From assembly GCA_964415795.1 (NCBI GenBank), contig CAYQBN010000003.1:124001-188000 (forward strand): a stretch of DNA of 64,000 bases. The letters are read 5' to 3'. This DNA is from CALITV01 sp964415795 (GTDB lineage Bacteria; UBP6; UBA1177; JAKLFG01). Both the position numbers and the translations under genes were made by a program. Under the pieces are notes generated by a model. The model saw nothing but the letters and a program-made list of their open reading frames with translations. It searched no databases and was not told where the DNA came from. Shown here piece by piece: positions 43,933 through 53,509 of the stretch; positions within the stretch are counted from its first letter, which is position 1, and each line of letters begins with the position of its first letter.

Positions 43933-46900
43933 CTATTCGGTGACGGTGAGCGTCTGGCCCTCGATCTGATCCTTCTCCTCAGGATTGTAGTAAGGATTGA
44001 CGCTCGATTCGCCGGTGTTCCCCTCGATCGGGTAGCGGGCGAGGAGGTCATAGGAGAGCGAAACGGTCTGGCCGGCGGCGATGTGATTGATGTAGAGGAT
44101 GAGTTGCCGCGGGGTCGTCTCGTACTTCTGGAGGAAGGTCCCCTCCTCCGCAAGAAGGGCATCGAGTTTGTCGGTAATGAGGTCGAATCCGGGGGGCATC
44201 CCGATGCTCGCGAGGATGACCGATTGCCCGACTCCGGAGACATTCTCTATCGTGACCGTCGCCGTCACGGTGTCGTTCACCGCGAGCGTCGTCTTATCGT
44301 AGGAAACGGCGATCGTAAGCGGGCCTTCGCTGGTCTGCGCCGCGCCGGGAACATACCACCGGGCAACCGCGGAGTACATGAGCTGACCGGTACCCGAGAA
44401 CCCGATGGTGACGGTGTTTGTCCCCTTCTTCACCACCGCACCGAGGTCAATGAGTCGCATGACATCGCTATTGGTCTCGTCCACGGTGAACTCGACCGGT
44501 GTTCCGCCGTTCGCCGAGACCGTTATCGTCGCCTTGGCCGGATCGGGCGTCATGTTGTCGAGCGCCTCGACCATGAGCCGAAGTGCGAGGATGGTCCCCT
44601 GCGTCGTGCTCCAGTTGCCGAACTGGTCCTTATTCCCTGCGAGCCAGTTGAGGATCCCCTGCACCTCGATATTGTGCCCGCCATACTCGAGGAGCATGAG
44701 CCCGATGAGCGCGGTCGTCTCGATGTTCGCGCTCGCCCCTTCGCCGTAGAACTCGGTTTTGAGCGTCTGTTCCCAATAAAAGCCTCCCTTGCCGTCGTCC
44801 TTCATGTCGGCGAGGATGTCGTCGATGAAAGCCCCGACTGCGGCATTCTCGCCATAGCCCGACTTAATGAGCGCGATCGCTGCGATCGCTTTGCTGTAGT
44901 TGTCTTCCGCCTCGGAGAGATGTGCGAGCAGGTACTGCGCCCCCTTCTCCATCGCCGCGGACTGTTGGCCGGCCCGTGCGAGCGCCCACACCGCGTAGGC
45001 GGTCGTTCGGAAGACCGATCCCTGATAGTTATCTATCGCCCCTTCCGGGATGCCGCCGCTCGAGGGAGTGAAGGATCCATCACCGTTCTGCTGTGACACC
45101 ATCCATGCGGTCGTCCGAGAGATCACCGCCGGGTCGACCTCGTGCACCATCGCCATATCCACGAACTCCATGAGCCCGTAAGTGGTCAGGACAAAGTGCG
45201 CCGGTGTGTCGCCGAACCATTCGAAGCCGCCGCCCGGTACTTCGTAGGTGAGCAGGCGTTGGTAACCCTGTGTGATGTAGTCCCGCGCCTTCAGTTCTAT
45301 CTCGGGCGTTATCGTTCCGGTCTTGAGCATATACTGCAGGACGAGGATGTTCGGGTAGGTGGCCGACGAGGTCTGCTCGAAACAGCCGTAGGGCATTTGA
45401 AGTATCGAGTCGAGCCCCTCGATGACCTGCGACATCATGCCGGGATAGATCTTGACGAACAGTTCTTCCGAATCATCCACCGCTTCGGCCGGTATCTCGA
45501 GCGTCACTGTCGTGTCGCCGTTGAGGATGTCGCTCTTCGTGACACTCTGCGGGACTCCCGCCGGCAACACCGTGACCGAGCGTTTGACCGCGTCGCTCAT
45601 CTTCGAGCCCTGCGCCGTGACGGTGAGCGTGTGTTTGCCGATCTTGAGTACCTTCACCGGGAAGTAGGCGCCGGTCACCGCGTTCGCCGGCACCTTCACC
45701 GTAACGGTATCCGAGCCGACCATCTCGAACCAATCTTCCTTCGAGGCGGTGAGCGTCACCGTCTGCTCTTCGGAGAGGTAGTTGTAGACGCCGACCGGCA
45801 CCTTGACGATGTCGTTCTGAGTGAGGAACACGGGAAAATCTATGTCCACGAAGAAATCCTGATAGACGAGAATGCCGTGGAGCGCGCTCCCGAGGGCGCC
45901 GTTCTTCGCGTTGGCGAGCGTCGTCACGCGCCAAGTCGTGATGCTGTCAGGCATCGTGAGTTCGACCTTCGCCGTTCCGTTCTCGGTCGTGACCAGTTCA
46001 GGATTCACATAGAGCGTCTCGGGGAACCACTCGCGCGTCTTCACCTCGCCCTGCTCCGAAGGCGTCGGCGTGTCGGCATCGCTGTATTCGCTGTCGCTGT
46101 CGGCAGTGGCAATCGCATCGGCGCCGGCACGCGGATCGCCGTTGCCGTCCTCCTCGCCGCCCCATACATCCTCCGGGTTGCAGAGCATATAAGTGATCGT
46201 CACATCGTCGCCTGTTTTCTCCATCTCGTCGGGACCGCGGCTGGTGAGCGTCACCTTCGCCGCGTTGTAGTCCTGCGTGAACTCGCCCGTCATCGCGTTG
46301 CCCCACGGATCGGCGTTCTCCGGCTTTGCGAGCAGTTCGGTGACCTTGCTGGCATCGAGTTTGGCGTACTGCGTGCAATCCCAGAGGTAGTCGGTGTCCT
46401 TGTAGGATTCGAAGATCACCGCCGCACGCGCCGTTACCGCCTCCTGTGCCTTCGTCTTGTAGGTGTTTTCGGGCACCTTGTAGGAGTCCTCGACAAGGCT
46501 GTGCCCCGTGCGATCGCCCTCGGCGGCGAAGAAGGCCTCGGTTCGCTCGTTGAGTTCCGTCTCCTCCTCTTCTGTCGCCGGCTCAGCGGCCATGATGTCG
46601 GAGGGCGCGACGCCATAGACCACATAGCTCGGGTTCATGATGTTCTCTTCGAGTTCGAAGTAGGTCTGCTCGAGACCCGGCTTGAACTCCTGCACCGCGA
46701 AGACCGCCTCGTCAACGATCGAGACGCCGAGCGCCGCCTCGACCGCATCGCCCGCGAGGTCCTTCACGCTGAAGGTGAGATCCGCCTTCTCGCGTGGCTT
46801 ATAGGTCTCCTTGTCGGTCGCGAGGTCTATCGTAAGGTTCGCCGCCTTGCGGACATAGACCGGTCGGGCGTCGCGGATGATGTTTCCCTCTTCGGTAAGG

Positions 46901-48846
46901 TAATAAGCCACGAGTTCCACCGGTCCGGTGAGCGTTTCATCAATGTCGAGCGCAAGGGTCCCCTTCCCTTCCTTCAACTCGACCGTCTTCATGAGACGCA
47001 CCTGACCGTTCTGGATGACATCGAGATAGACGCGGTCGGGAAGAAGCGCCGGAGCCGGATCGGTCGGGTCGAAACTCGCGATGACGAACACCTCGAGCGT
47101 GTCGCCGACCTCGAGTATCGGCTGGAGCGGCCGCACCATGACGAATTCTTTGTTCGTGTCTTTGCTGAACGAGAAGACTTTCGTTATCTCTTTGTTATTT
47201 TGCGTGAGCGTGACCGTGAAGTCTGTTTCGTCACCCGCCGCAGCATAGTCAAAGACGGCTATACCGAGCAGTGGAACCTCTACAGCGAAGTGATCGTTCT
47301 TGGTGGCGATGTCCACCACGCCGGCGACCGGCGTGCCCGAGGGATCGTTGAGGATGAGGTAAAAGCGCTGTTCGAGACCCGGCAGAATGCGCCCCGCCTC
47401 AGGAACGAGCGTGATGAGCACCGGGTTCTGAACGACGAGCGCCTTCTTGACGGTCGTCTGCTCGTGTCCTGCGCCGTCTTTGACCGTGATGTCGAACTGA
47501 ACGAAAGCGTTCCCCTGTTCGAGTTCGCTCCCGACGAAGTAGTCCGGCAGGGTGAGCGAGAAGGTGTAGGCCCCGTCATCATCGAGCGTTCCATCAACGG
47601 TATAGAACTCCTCGTAACCGACATCGAACTTCTTGGCCGACACATGGACCGCGCCGCCGGCTACCGGTTTGCCGTAGAAGTACTGCGCCTTGACCGACCC
47701 CGTGAACGATTGCCCCGGCAGGTAGAACTCCTTGTCGGAGCCGAACGAGATACTGAACTTCGGCAGAACATAGTTGTCCACGAGGATCGTCTTCTCGGTG
47801 GTCACCTTCTTATCGGTGCCGACGACCGCCTGCACCGTGTAATTGCCAAGTCCCACAAGATTCGCCAACTTGAACGAGGTCGCAAAGACGCCCCACTCGC
47901 TCGTCGTCCCCTTCTGTTTGAAGACCTTGGTCCCCTTCGGGTCGAGTATCTCGAGCGTCACCTCGCGCTCGGCGAGCGGCGTTTTATGCGGCACGCGGAG
48001 CGACAACGCACGAATATATATTGTCTGTCCCGGCTGATAGACCGGCTTATCGGTCGTAAGCATCACCTTTTCGAACCGCTCGCAGAAGGCGGTCGTCCGC
48101 ATCTCCTGCGTCCCGAGCGGTGTCTCGACGCTCGCCACGAGATCGATCTGCCCTTCGAGTTCCGCCGGGAGACTCATTTGCACCGACGCTTGACCGAATT
48201 CATCGGTTTTGCCGGTTCCTGACGCGATTGCCTCCTCGCCGAGGTAAGCGGTCAATTTTATTGGGACATTCATGATGGGATCACCCGCCTGCCGATTCTG
48301 GACAAACACCTTATATATGGTGGTGTCACCTTCGAGGAGTCGTTTGCTTCCGAGCAGTTGGGTCTGGATGCGCGGCATAATGTGGAAAAGCGAGAGATTT
48401 CCCGGAAGTTCCAACTGGTTCCACGCGAGTTTGTAACTGAGAAGCAAACCCGCCGCCGTATCATAGTCGGGCAGGTAATCCTTCCCGAGCGGAACGACGA
48501 TCTCCTTGTCGGCCGGTCGAACCGTTGTCGTGATACTTCGGTCCATTCCCTCCTGTACCGTTCCGACATAGTCGGCGACCGAGACCGTCGCGGTGAGGCT
48601 GAACGGCATCGCGGTCGCTTGAACGGTAATGGGCATCCGCAGGCGGTACTCGCCGCCGGCGAAGTCGATGAAGACCTGCGCCTCGTGGAGCGTGAGCACC
48701 CCTACTGTGATATCACGCGGCGGGTTGTCGGCGAACGGGTTGTCTTTCCCGGTGCCATCGCCGGTGGTCACTTGATTGCCGCATGCCGCAAAAACGAGCA
48801 TCGAGATCGCGATAACTGCCTGAATAAAGAAGCTTTTCTCTAACAT
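43933..48846 (-). CDS. Alpha-2-macroglobulin-family lipoprotein with thioester
   Basis: A 1637-residue lipoprotein (lipobox VFAAC, Gly at +2), presumably a membrane-anchored protease trap in the periplasm or at the surface. MG-type beta domains fill the first half (LTTDKPVYQPGQTIYIRALS near 268). An acidic, low-complexity stretch (about 900-945) precedes EWFPETLYV and SITTWRVT, where the bait region is expected. The thioester motif PYGCFEQT with Cys about 1155 and Gln about 1158 is intact, followed by an alpha-helical toroid and a C-terminal receptor-binding-like beta domain. The start at 48846 follows GGAGG. Unlike many bacterial homologues, no penicillin-binding protein 1C gene is next to it. 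Confidence 0.92.
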   Translation of the reverse strand: MLEKSFFIQAVIAISMLVFAACGNQVTTGDGTGKDNPFADNPPRDITVGVLTLHEAQVFIDFAGGEYRLRMPITVQATAMPFSLTATVSVADYVGTVQEGMDRSITTTVRPADKEIVVPLGKDYLPDYDTAAGLLLSYKLAWNQLELPGNLSLFHIMPRIQTQLLGSKRLLEGDTTIYKVFVQNRQAGDPIMNVPIKLTAYLGEEAIASGTGKTDEFGQASVQMSLPAELEGQIDLVASVETPLGTQEMRTTAFCERFEKVMLTTDKPVYQPGQTIYIRALSLRVPHKTPLAEREVTLEILDPKGTKVFKQKGTTSEWGVFATSFKLANLVGLGNYTVQAVVGTDKKVTTEKTILVDNYVLPKFSISFGSDKEFYLPGQSFTGSVKAQYFYGKPVAGGAVHVSAKKFDVGYEEFYTVDGTLDDDGAYTFSLTLPDYFVGSELEQGNAFVQFDITVKDGAGHEQTTVKKALVVQNPVLITLVPEAGRILPGLEQRFYLILNDPSGTPVAGVVDIATKNDHFAVEVPLLGIAVFDYAAAGDETDFTVTLTQNNKEITKVFSFSKDTNKEFVMVRPLQPILEVGDTLEVFVIASFDPTDPAPALLPDRVYLDVIQNGQVRLMKTVELKEGKGTLALDIDETLTGPVELVAYYLTEEGNIIRDARPVYVRKAANLTIDLATDKETYKPREKADLTFSVKDLAGDAVEAALGVSIVDEAVFAVQEFKPGLEQTYFELEENIMNPSYVVYGVAPSDIMAAEPATEEEETELNERTEAFFAAEGDRTGHSLVEDSYKVPENTYKTKAQEAVTARAAVIFESYKDTDYLWDCTQYAKLDASKVTELLAKPENADPWGNAMTGEFTQDYNAAKVTLTSRGPDEMEKTGDDVTITYMLCNPEDVWGGEEDGNGDPRAGADAIATADSDSEYSDADTPTPSEQGEVKTREWFPETLYVNPELVTTENGTAKVELTMPDSITTWRVTTLANAKNGALGSALHGILVYQDFFVDIDFPVFLTQNDIVKVPVGVYNYLSEEQTVTLTASKEDWFEMVGSDTVTVKVPANAVTGAYFPVKVLKIGKHTLTVTAQGSKMSDAVKRSVTVLPAGVPQSVTKSDILNGDTTVTLEIPAEAVDDSEELFVKIYPGMMSQVIEGLDSILQMPYGCFEQTSSATYPNILVLQYMLKTGTITPEIELKARDYITQGYQRLLTYEVPGGGFEWFGDTPAHFVLTTYGLMEFVDMAMVHEVDPAVISRTTAWMVSQQNGDGSFTPSSGGIPEGAIDNYQGSVFRTTAYAVWALARAGQQSAAMEKGAQYLLAHLSEAEDNYSKAIAAIALIKSGYGENAAVGAFIDDILADMKDDGKGGFYWEQTLKTEFYGEGASANIETTALIGLMLLEYGGHNIEVQGILNWLAGNKDQFGNWSTTQGTILALRLMVEALDNMTPDPAKATITVSANGGTPVEFTVDETNSDVMRLIDLGAVVKKGTNTVTIGFSGTGQLMYSAVARWYVPGAAQTSEGPLTIAVSYDKTTLAVNDTVTATVTIENVSGVGQSVILASIGMPPGFDLITDKLDALLAEEGTFLQKYETTPRQLILYINHIAAGQTVSLSYDLLARYPIEGNTGESSVNPYYNPEEKDQIEGQTLTVTE

Positions 48847-48990
48847 AGCAACCTCCACGATAAGATCGTGTAAAGACCTTGAACGGCTGTTTAGTATCTG
48901 CAGAGAGAAGATGTTATTGAAAAAAATTCCCCCCAAGGCATGCGGGGCGTTTTTCGAACTTCCCTTGATTTGCTGAAAAAAGGGAAAACC

Positions 48991-49749
48991 CTAGCGCGGG
49001 AAACGGAGGATATCCTCGCTCTCGATGTTGTGGCGGGTGAGTTCACGCTTGAGAAGCGCGCGGTCATTCTCGTCCCAGAGATCGAGGTCGACGGTGATGA
49101 GGTTCTTGTACATGTTGAATATCTGATTCTGCTTGATGTGCCCCTGTACCGTCAAAAAATCACCATTCTCGTTCTTGATGGGAAAACGTATCGAGACATA
49201 GTCGTTCTCTAGAAAGAGGTACTCGTACTCGGCATCCACGAGGAATTTGAGGGTGTTGTCCTCGGTCGAGACAACGCCCTCGAAGGTCGGATAACCACGG
49301 AGTCGCGGATCGCGTGCCTGTTCCTCGACTTGGAAGCCGAACTCGACATAGGCGGTCGGAGATTCGTTGAGTCGCTTAATGATCTCTTTCGCCTTACGGA
49401 CCTTCTCACGCGCCTCCTTCGCCTCGTCGGAGACATAATCCATCTTGAGGCCGACCAGTTTCACCTTGTCGTTGATCGGTACGATACGCCGCACGATGCC
49501 GGTACCAGCCACCCCTTCCTTTTTCACAAGATAGTTCACTTTCGTATCGAAGTTACCGTACTTCTCATCGATGATGTCATAGCGCACTTCGTATTGATCG
49601 CCTTCTTTGACCGGCAGTTGCACCGGCACATGGATGCCGATCCCCTCTTCAGTGATGTCCACCAACGGAAAGGTGTTGTAGATGCCGTCTATCTTCACAT
49701 TGGCAAGAAAGCCGGTCATCTGGATCCGTTCTTTTCGTTCGATCTTCAT
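48991..49749 (-). CDS. PilZ-like c-di-GMP-binding protein (tentative)
   Basis: A 252-residue soluble protein with two beta-rich halves joined by a charged helix (about 125-150). The N-terminal part has an RKER cluster at 5-8 followed by a strand and LVDITEEGIGIHV near 33, which is the DxSxxG-type part of a PilZ domain; the Arg spacing is RxxR instead of the usual RxxxR, so nucleotide binding is uncertain. The second half (about 160-250) may be a second barrel. The ATG at 49749 follows GGAGGAG. With the HD-GYP gene it suggests c-di-GMP signalling in this organism. Confidence 0.6.
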   Translation of the reverse strand: MKIERKERIQMTGFLANVKIDGIYNTFPLVDITEEGIGIHVPVQLPVKEGDQYEVRYDIIDEKYGNFDTKVNYLVKKEGVAGTGIVRRIVPINDKVKLVGLKMDYVSDEAKEAREKVRKAKEIIKRLNESPTAYVEFGFQVEEQARDPRLRGYPTFEGVVSTEDNTLKFLVDAEYEYLFLENDYVSIRFPIKNENGDFLTVQGHIKQNQIFNMYKNLITVDLDLWDENDRALLKRELTRHNIESEDILRFPR

Positions 49750-49788
49750 CGTCTCCTCCGTACAGAAAAGTAAAAAGAACTGTTTTAC

Positions 49789-49817
49789 ACCATAGCGAGA
49801 GGCAGATGAAAAGTCAA
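49789..49817 (-). promoter_or_regulatory. Predicted promoter of the PilZ-like gene
   Basis: On the minus strand TTGACT (49817-49812), 17 bp, TATGGT (49794-49789), about 40 bases before the start. Confidence 0.55.
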
Positions 49818-49844
49818 TAGCGCGCATTCCCGGCGACAAATAAC

Positions 49845-49872
49845 TTGTGCCGATGTCGTTTTTCGATACAAT
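49845..49872 (+). promoter_or_regulatory. Predicted promoter of the ppiC-prfB unit
   Basis: TTGTGC at 49845-49850, 16 bp, TACAAT at 49867-49872, 27 bases before the ATG at 49899. Confidence 0.55.
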
Positions 49873-49898
49873 CGCTTCGACGAAAGAGGCATGATGAC

Positions 49899-50747
49899 AT
49901 GAAGCGCACTCTTCTTACGGCAATCCTCGTGGCCGCTGCAGGAACGATAGCTTGTGACCGAACTATCGAAGATCCCAACATCCTTTACCTAATAAAGGGG
50001 GAAGTGGTAACCGTTACCGAGTTCAGACGCAATTACGAGGAGTGGCTTTCGCTTTCAGGACGGAGCGATTCTCCTGGGATGCGGCGCGCTTACCTCGCTT
50101 CCCGTATCGAAGACGAGGTGCTCTATCAAAAGGGCAAGATGGAGGGGGTCGAATATCTCCCCGAGATCAAGGAAAAGATCGCGGAATACCGCCGCCAACT
50201 CATCATAAAGAGGATGCGGGAAATGGTGGATCTTTCTCTTCACTCCCCAAGCGAAGAAACGGTGCGCCGCTACTATGTGGAACATCGAGCCGAGTTCGTA
50301 CGAGACAAGATGTATCGTCTGTATGCCGTCAGGACGAAAGACAAGGACCGAGCATACGAAGTGTACCGGAAAATGACCGAAGAAGGTTTTTCCGTTCGTC
50401 TTCTCGCGGCACAATACTCGGACGACAAACGACTCGCCGACATGAACGGCGATTGGGGCCTCTTCAGCGAGGACACGATGGACGAGGCATGGAAGGAATC
50501 GGTGCTCCCCCGAAAGATCGGCGATATCGTCGGACCGGTACGGGACAGTGAACAGTACTGGACAGTTATTGAGATCGCCGGTTACGCTTACCGGCGCGAG
50601 ATCCCCTTCGAACGCGCATACCCGCTCATCGTCCGCGCCCTGACGGAAAAGGAAGGCGAAGAGAAACAGCGTGCCTATCGCCAACGACTTCTCCGCGAAT
50701 ACGGGGTAAGGATCAACGAACAGAACCTTTTCTGGAAAACACCATGA
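49899..50747 (+). CDS. PpiC/SurA-type peptidyl-prolyl isomerase lipoprotein
   Basis: A 282-residue envelope foldase. The signal ends in TIAC with Asp at +2, which in the E. coli rule would keep it in the inner membrane. A SurA-N-like helical segment follows (about 40-115, RAYLASRIEDEVLYQKGKM), then a parvulin domain (about 130-225) with KDRAYEVYRKMTEEGFSV, AAQYSDDKRLADMNGDWG and GDIVGPVRDSEQYWTVIEI. The ATG at 49899 follows GAGG. Its stop overlaps the prfB start (ATGA). Confidence 0.85.
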   Translation: MKRTLLTAILVAAAGTIACDRTIEDPNILYLIKGEVVTVTEFRRNYEEWLSLSGRSDSPGMRRAYLASRIEDEVLYQKGKMEGVEYLPEIKEKIAEYRRQLIIKRMREMVDLSLHSPSEETVRRYYVEHRAEFVRDKMYRLYAVRTKDKDRAYEVYRKMTEEGFSVRLLAAQYSDDKRLADMNGDWGLFSEDTMDEAWKESVLPRKIGDIVGPVRDSEQYWTVIEIAGYAYRREIPFERAYPLIVRALTEKEGEEKQRAYRQRLLREYGVRINEQNLFWKTP

Positions 50748-51856
50748 CACTTTCTATCCGCGAACTTGAACAGGGGCTACGGGAACTTTCCGAAAAGCGT
50801 GCCATTCTGCGCGTATCCTTCGACATAGAGAAGAAGCGCGCGCGTCTCGCCCAAGTGACCGCATCTATAAACGACCCAGCCGTTTGGAACGACGCCGAGC
50901 GCATGGCGTCGCTCAATCGCGAAAAACGCCTTCTCGAGAACGGTATCTCCACTTTCACGGCGCTCGAACGCATACTGGACGATCTCACCGTCTCGCTCGA
51001 ATTTGCACGCGACGACGAGGGCATGGCGACGGAGGCAGAACACCATCTCGTCACCGCGCGAGGTATCGTCGAGAAACTCGAATTTCAGAAGATGCTCGGC
51101 GGCAAAACCGATCCGAACAATGCCTTCCTCTCCATCAACGCTGGCGCGGGGGGGCGCGAATCGCAGGATTGGGCGGTCATGCTCCTCCGGATGTACCTTC
51201 GTTGGGCAGAACGGCGCGGCATGACGGTGGAAGAGATAGACCGAGTGACCGGCGACGATTCGACCGGCATCAAAAGCGTAACGCTCCTCATCGCCGGCGA
51301 ATATGCCTACGGCTATCTCAAGGCGGAGGTCGGCGTTCATCGACTCGTACGCATCTCGCCGTTCGACGCGAACAAACGACGGCACACCTCGTTCGCGAGC
51401 GTCTTCGTCATTCCCGAGATCGACGACTCAATCGAGATAGAAATAAATGAGGCGGATCTCAAGATAGACACCTACCGTTCCGGCGGCGCCGGCGGACAAC
51501 ATGTCAACAAGACCGATTCGGCGGTCCGCATCACTCACATCCCGACCGGCATCGTCGTTCAGTGCCAGAACGAGCGATCGCAACATAAGAACCGGGCAAC
51601 CGCCATGAAGATGCTTCGCTCGAAACTCTACGAACTCGAACGGGAAAAGAAGGCGGCTGAAGAGGCCGAACGCGAGAAGAACAAAATGGAAATAAACTTC
51701 GGCAGTCAGATACGCAGTTATGTTCTCCACCCCTACAAGATGGTCAAAGACCATCGCACCGATTTCGAAACGGGTAACGCCGACGCGGTGCTCGACGGCG
51801 AGGAGATCCTCGACCGGTTCATGGAACAGTTCCTTCTTGCGGGCCGAGCATCGTGA
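50744..51856 (+). CDS. prfB: Peptide chain release factor 2
   Basis: A 370-residue termination factor recognising UGA and UAA. The GGAGGQHVNKTDSA motif near 247 carries the catalytic GGQ, and SPF in RISPFDANKRRH near 205 is the RF2 stop-codon discriminator. The reading frame is continuous from the ATG at 50744: the programmed +1 frameshift site common in prfB (CUU UGA C near codon 25) is absent, so autoregulation by frameshifting does not apply here. It is coupled to the preceding ppiC gene by a 4-base overlap. Confidence 0.96.
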   Translation: MTLSIRELEQGLRELSEKRAILRVSFDIEKKRARLAQVTASINDPAVWNDAERMASLNREKRLLENGISTFTALERILDDLTVSLEFARDDEGMATEAEHHLVTARGIVEKLEFQKMLGGKTDPNNAFLSINAGAGGRESQDWAVMLLRMYLRWAERRGMTVEEIDRVTGDDSTGIKSVTLLIAGEYAYGYLKAEVGVHRLVRISPFDANKRRHTSFASVFVIPEIDDSIEIEINEADLKIDTYRSGGAGGQHVNKTDSAVRITHIPTGIVVQCQNERSQHKNRATAMKMLRSKLYELEREKKAAEEAEREKNKMEINFGSQIRSYVLHPYKMVKDHRTDFETGNADAVLDGEEILDRFMEQFLLAGRAS

Positions 51857-51891
51857 ACCTCATCGTGCCCGAAACACGATCCACAGGGAAA

Positions 51892-51919
51892 TTGAAAAAG
51901 GCACCGCTCTGTGTTAGCG
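51892..51919 (+). promoter_or_regulatory. Predicted promoter of guaA
   Basis: TTGAAA at 51892-51897, 16 bp, TTAGCG at 51914-51919, about 43 bases before the guaA start. The -10 box is poor. Confidence 0.35.
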
Positions 51920-51961
51920 TGCATCGGATGACGATGAACAACCCCCTTTTCCGGAGGCGTC

Positions 51962-53494
51962 ATGCATAGAATCCTTATCCTCGACTTTGGATCCCAGTAC
52001 AACCAACTCATTGCACGGCGTATCCGAGAAATGCATGTCTACTGCGAACTCCACCCTTACTCGGTCGGCATGGAGTTCATCAAACGCTTCGCCCCCTCCG
52101 GTATCATCTTCTCGGGAGGCCCCTCGTCGGTCACCGATCCCAACGCACCCGATATCCCCTCCGAGATATTCGACCTCGGCGTCCCGATACTCGGCATCTG
52201 CTATGGCATGCAACTTACGGCGCATAAAATGGGAGGAAAGCTCGGCAGCGGTCACGCCCGCGAATACGGTCGCGCCATGATCACGATCGCCGATCCCGGG
52301 TCACCTCTCCTCAAAGGAGTATCCCCATCCACACAGGTCTGGATGAGCCACGGGGACCATGTGGCAATGTTGCCCGCGGGCTTCCGGACGATCGCCAGAA
52401 GCGAGACGATCCCCTACGCCGCCGCCGCTAACGACACCAGGCGGATCTATCTCGTTCAGTTCCACCCCGAAGTACGCCATACCATTGAAGGGAACCGTAT
52501 CCTTTCCAATTTCCTCTTTGAGATATGCAAGGTGACCCCCGACTGGCGCATGGACGATTTCATTGCCACCTCTCTTGAGAGGATCCGATCGACGGTGCGT
52601 GACAAAAAGGTCATACTGGGCCTTTCGGGCGGCGTCGACTCGTCGGTCGCCGCAGCGCTCCTCGGCAAGGCGATCGGACGACGGCTCACGGCGATCTTCG
52701 TGGACAACGGCCTCATACGCCTCCACGAACGCGAGGAGGTCGAACGAAACTTCCGTGACCGCGTCGATCTCATGGTTATAGACGCCGCCGATCTGTTCCT
52801 TTCGCGCCTGAAAGGAGTGGAAGACCCGGAAATGAAACGCAAGATCATCGGCAACACCTTCATCGAGGTTTTCGAGACGGAGGCGTCCAAGATCGCGGGA
52901 GCCGAATTCCTTGCGCAGGGAACGATATACCCCGATGTGATCGAATCATCCACGAAGGTGAACGGTCCCTCGGCGACCATCAAGACGCATCACAATGTCG
53001 GCGGCCTTCCCGAGCGGATGCACCTGAAACTCATCGAGCCACTCCGCGACCTATTCAAAGACGAGGTGCGCGAACTCGGATTGAGGCTGGGACTCCCCCG
53101 GGAGAATGTCTTTCGACATCCATTTCCCGGCCCCGGCCTCGCGGTTCGGATCCTCGGCGAGGTGACCAAGGAGCGCTGTGACATCCTGCGACAGGCCGAT
53201 CACATCTACATCGAGGAGATACGCGCCGCCGGTCTCTACGACGATATCGCGCAAGCATTCGCGGTCCTCTTGCCGGTAAAAACGGTCGGCGTCATGGGAG
53301 ACAGCCGTACCTACGAGCAGGTCGTCGCCCTCCGCGCCGTCAAGACCGACGACTTCATGACCGCCGACTGGTACGATTTTCCGCATGAGTTCCTCAAGAA
53401 GGTCTCGGCGCGCATAATCAACGAAGTAAAACGGGTGAACCGAGTGGTCTACGACATCAGTTCGAAGCCTCCCGCCACAATAGAATGGGAATAA
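51962..53494 (+). CDS. guaA: GMP synthase (glutamine-hydrolysing)
   Basis: Converts XMP to GMP with ATP and glutamine. The 510 residues include a class I glutamine amidotransferase domain (ILDFGSQYNQLIARRIRE at the start, catalytic Cys in GICYGMQL near 81, HPE near 170) and an ATP-pyrophosphatase domain with SGGVDSSVAAAL near 222. The dimerisation part ends with the usual KPPATIEWE. GGAGG precedes the ATG. The length is standard. Confidence 0.97.
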   Translation: MHRILILDFGSQYNQLIARRIREMHVYCELHPYSVGMEFIKRFAPSGIIFSGGPSSVTDPNAPDIPSEIFDLGVPILGICYGMQLTAHKMGGKLGSGHAREYGRAMITIADPGSPLLKGVSPSTQVWMSHGDHVAMLPAGFRTIARSETIPYAAAANDTRRIYLVQFHPEVRHTIEGNRILSNFLFEICKVTPDWRMDDFIATSLERIRSTVRDKKVILGLSGGVDSSVAAALLGKAIGRRLTAIFVDNGLIRLHEREEVERNFRDRVDLMVIDAADLFLSRLKGVEDPEMKRKIIGNTFIEVFETEASKIAGAEFLAQGTIYPDVIESSTKVNGPSATIKTHHNVGGLPERMHLKLIEPLRDLFKDEVRELGLRLGLPRENVFRHPFPGPGLAVRILGEVTKERCDILRQADHIYIEEIRAAGLYDDIAQAFAVLLPVKTVGVMGDSRTYEQVVALRAVKTDDFMTADWYDFPHEFLKKVSARIINEVKRVNRVVYDISSKPPATIEWE

Positions 53495-53509
53495 CTGAGG
53501 AACACGGGG

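Noticed and set aside
45142..48222. A 1026-codon open frame on the plus strand inside the alpha-2-macroglobulin gene
   Set aside because: It is fully antisense to a gene with clear domains, lipobox and thioester. Its composition (Arg, His, Leu rich) is what codon bias produces on the opposite strand, and it shows no motifs.
50744..50860. Possible RF2 programmed frameshift site near the prfB start
   Set aside because: The frame is open from a well-placed ATG, and no in-frame TGA or CTTTGAC-like slip site is present.
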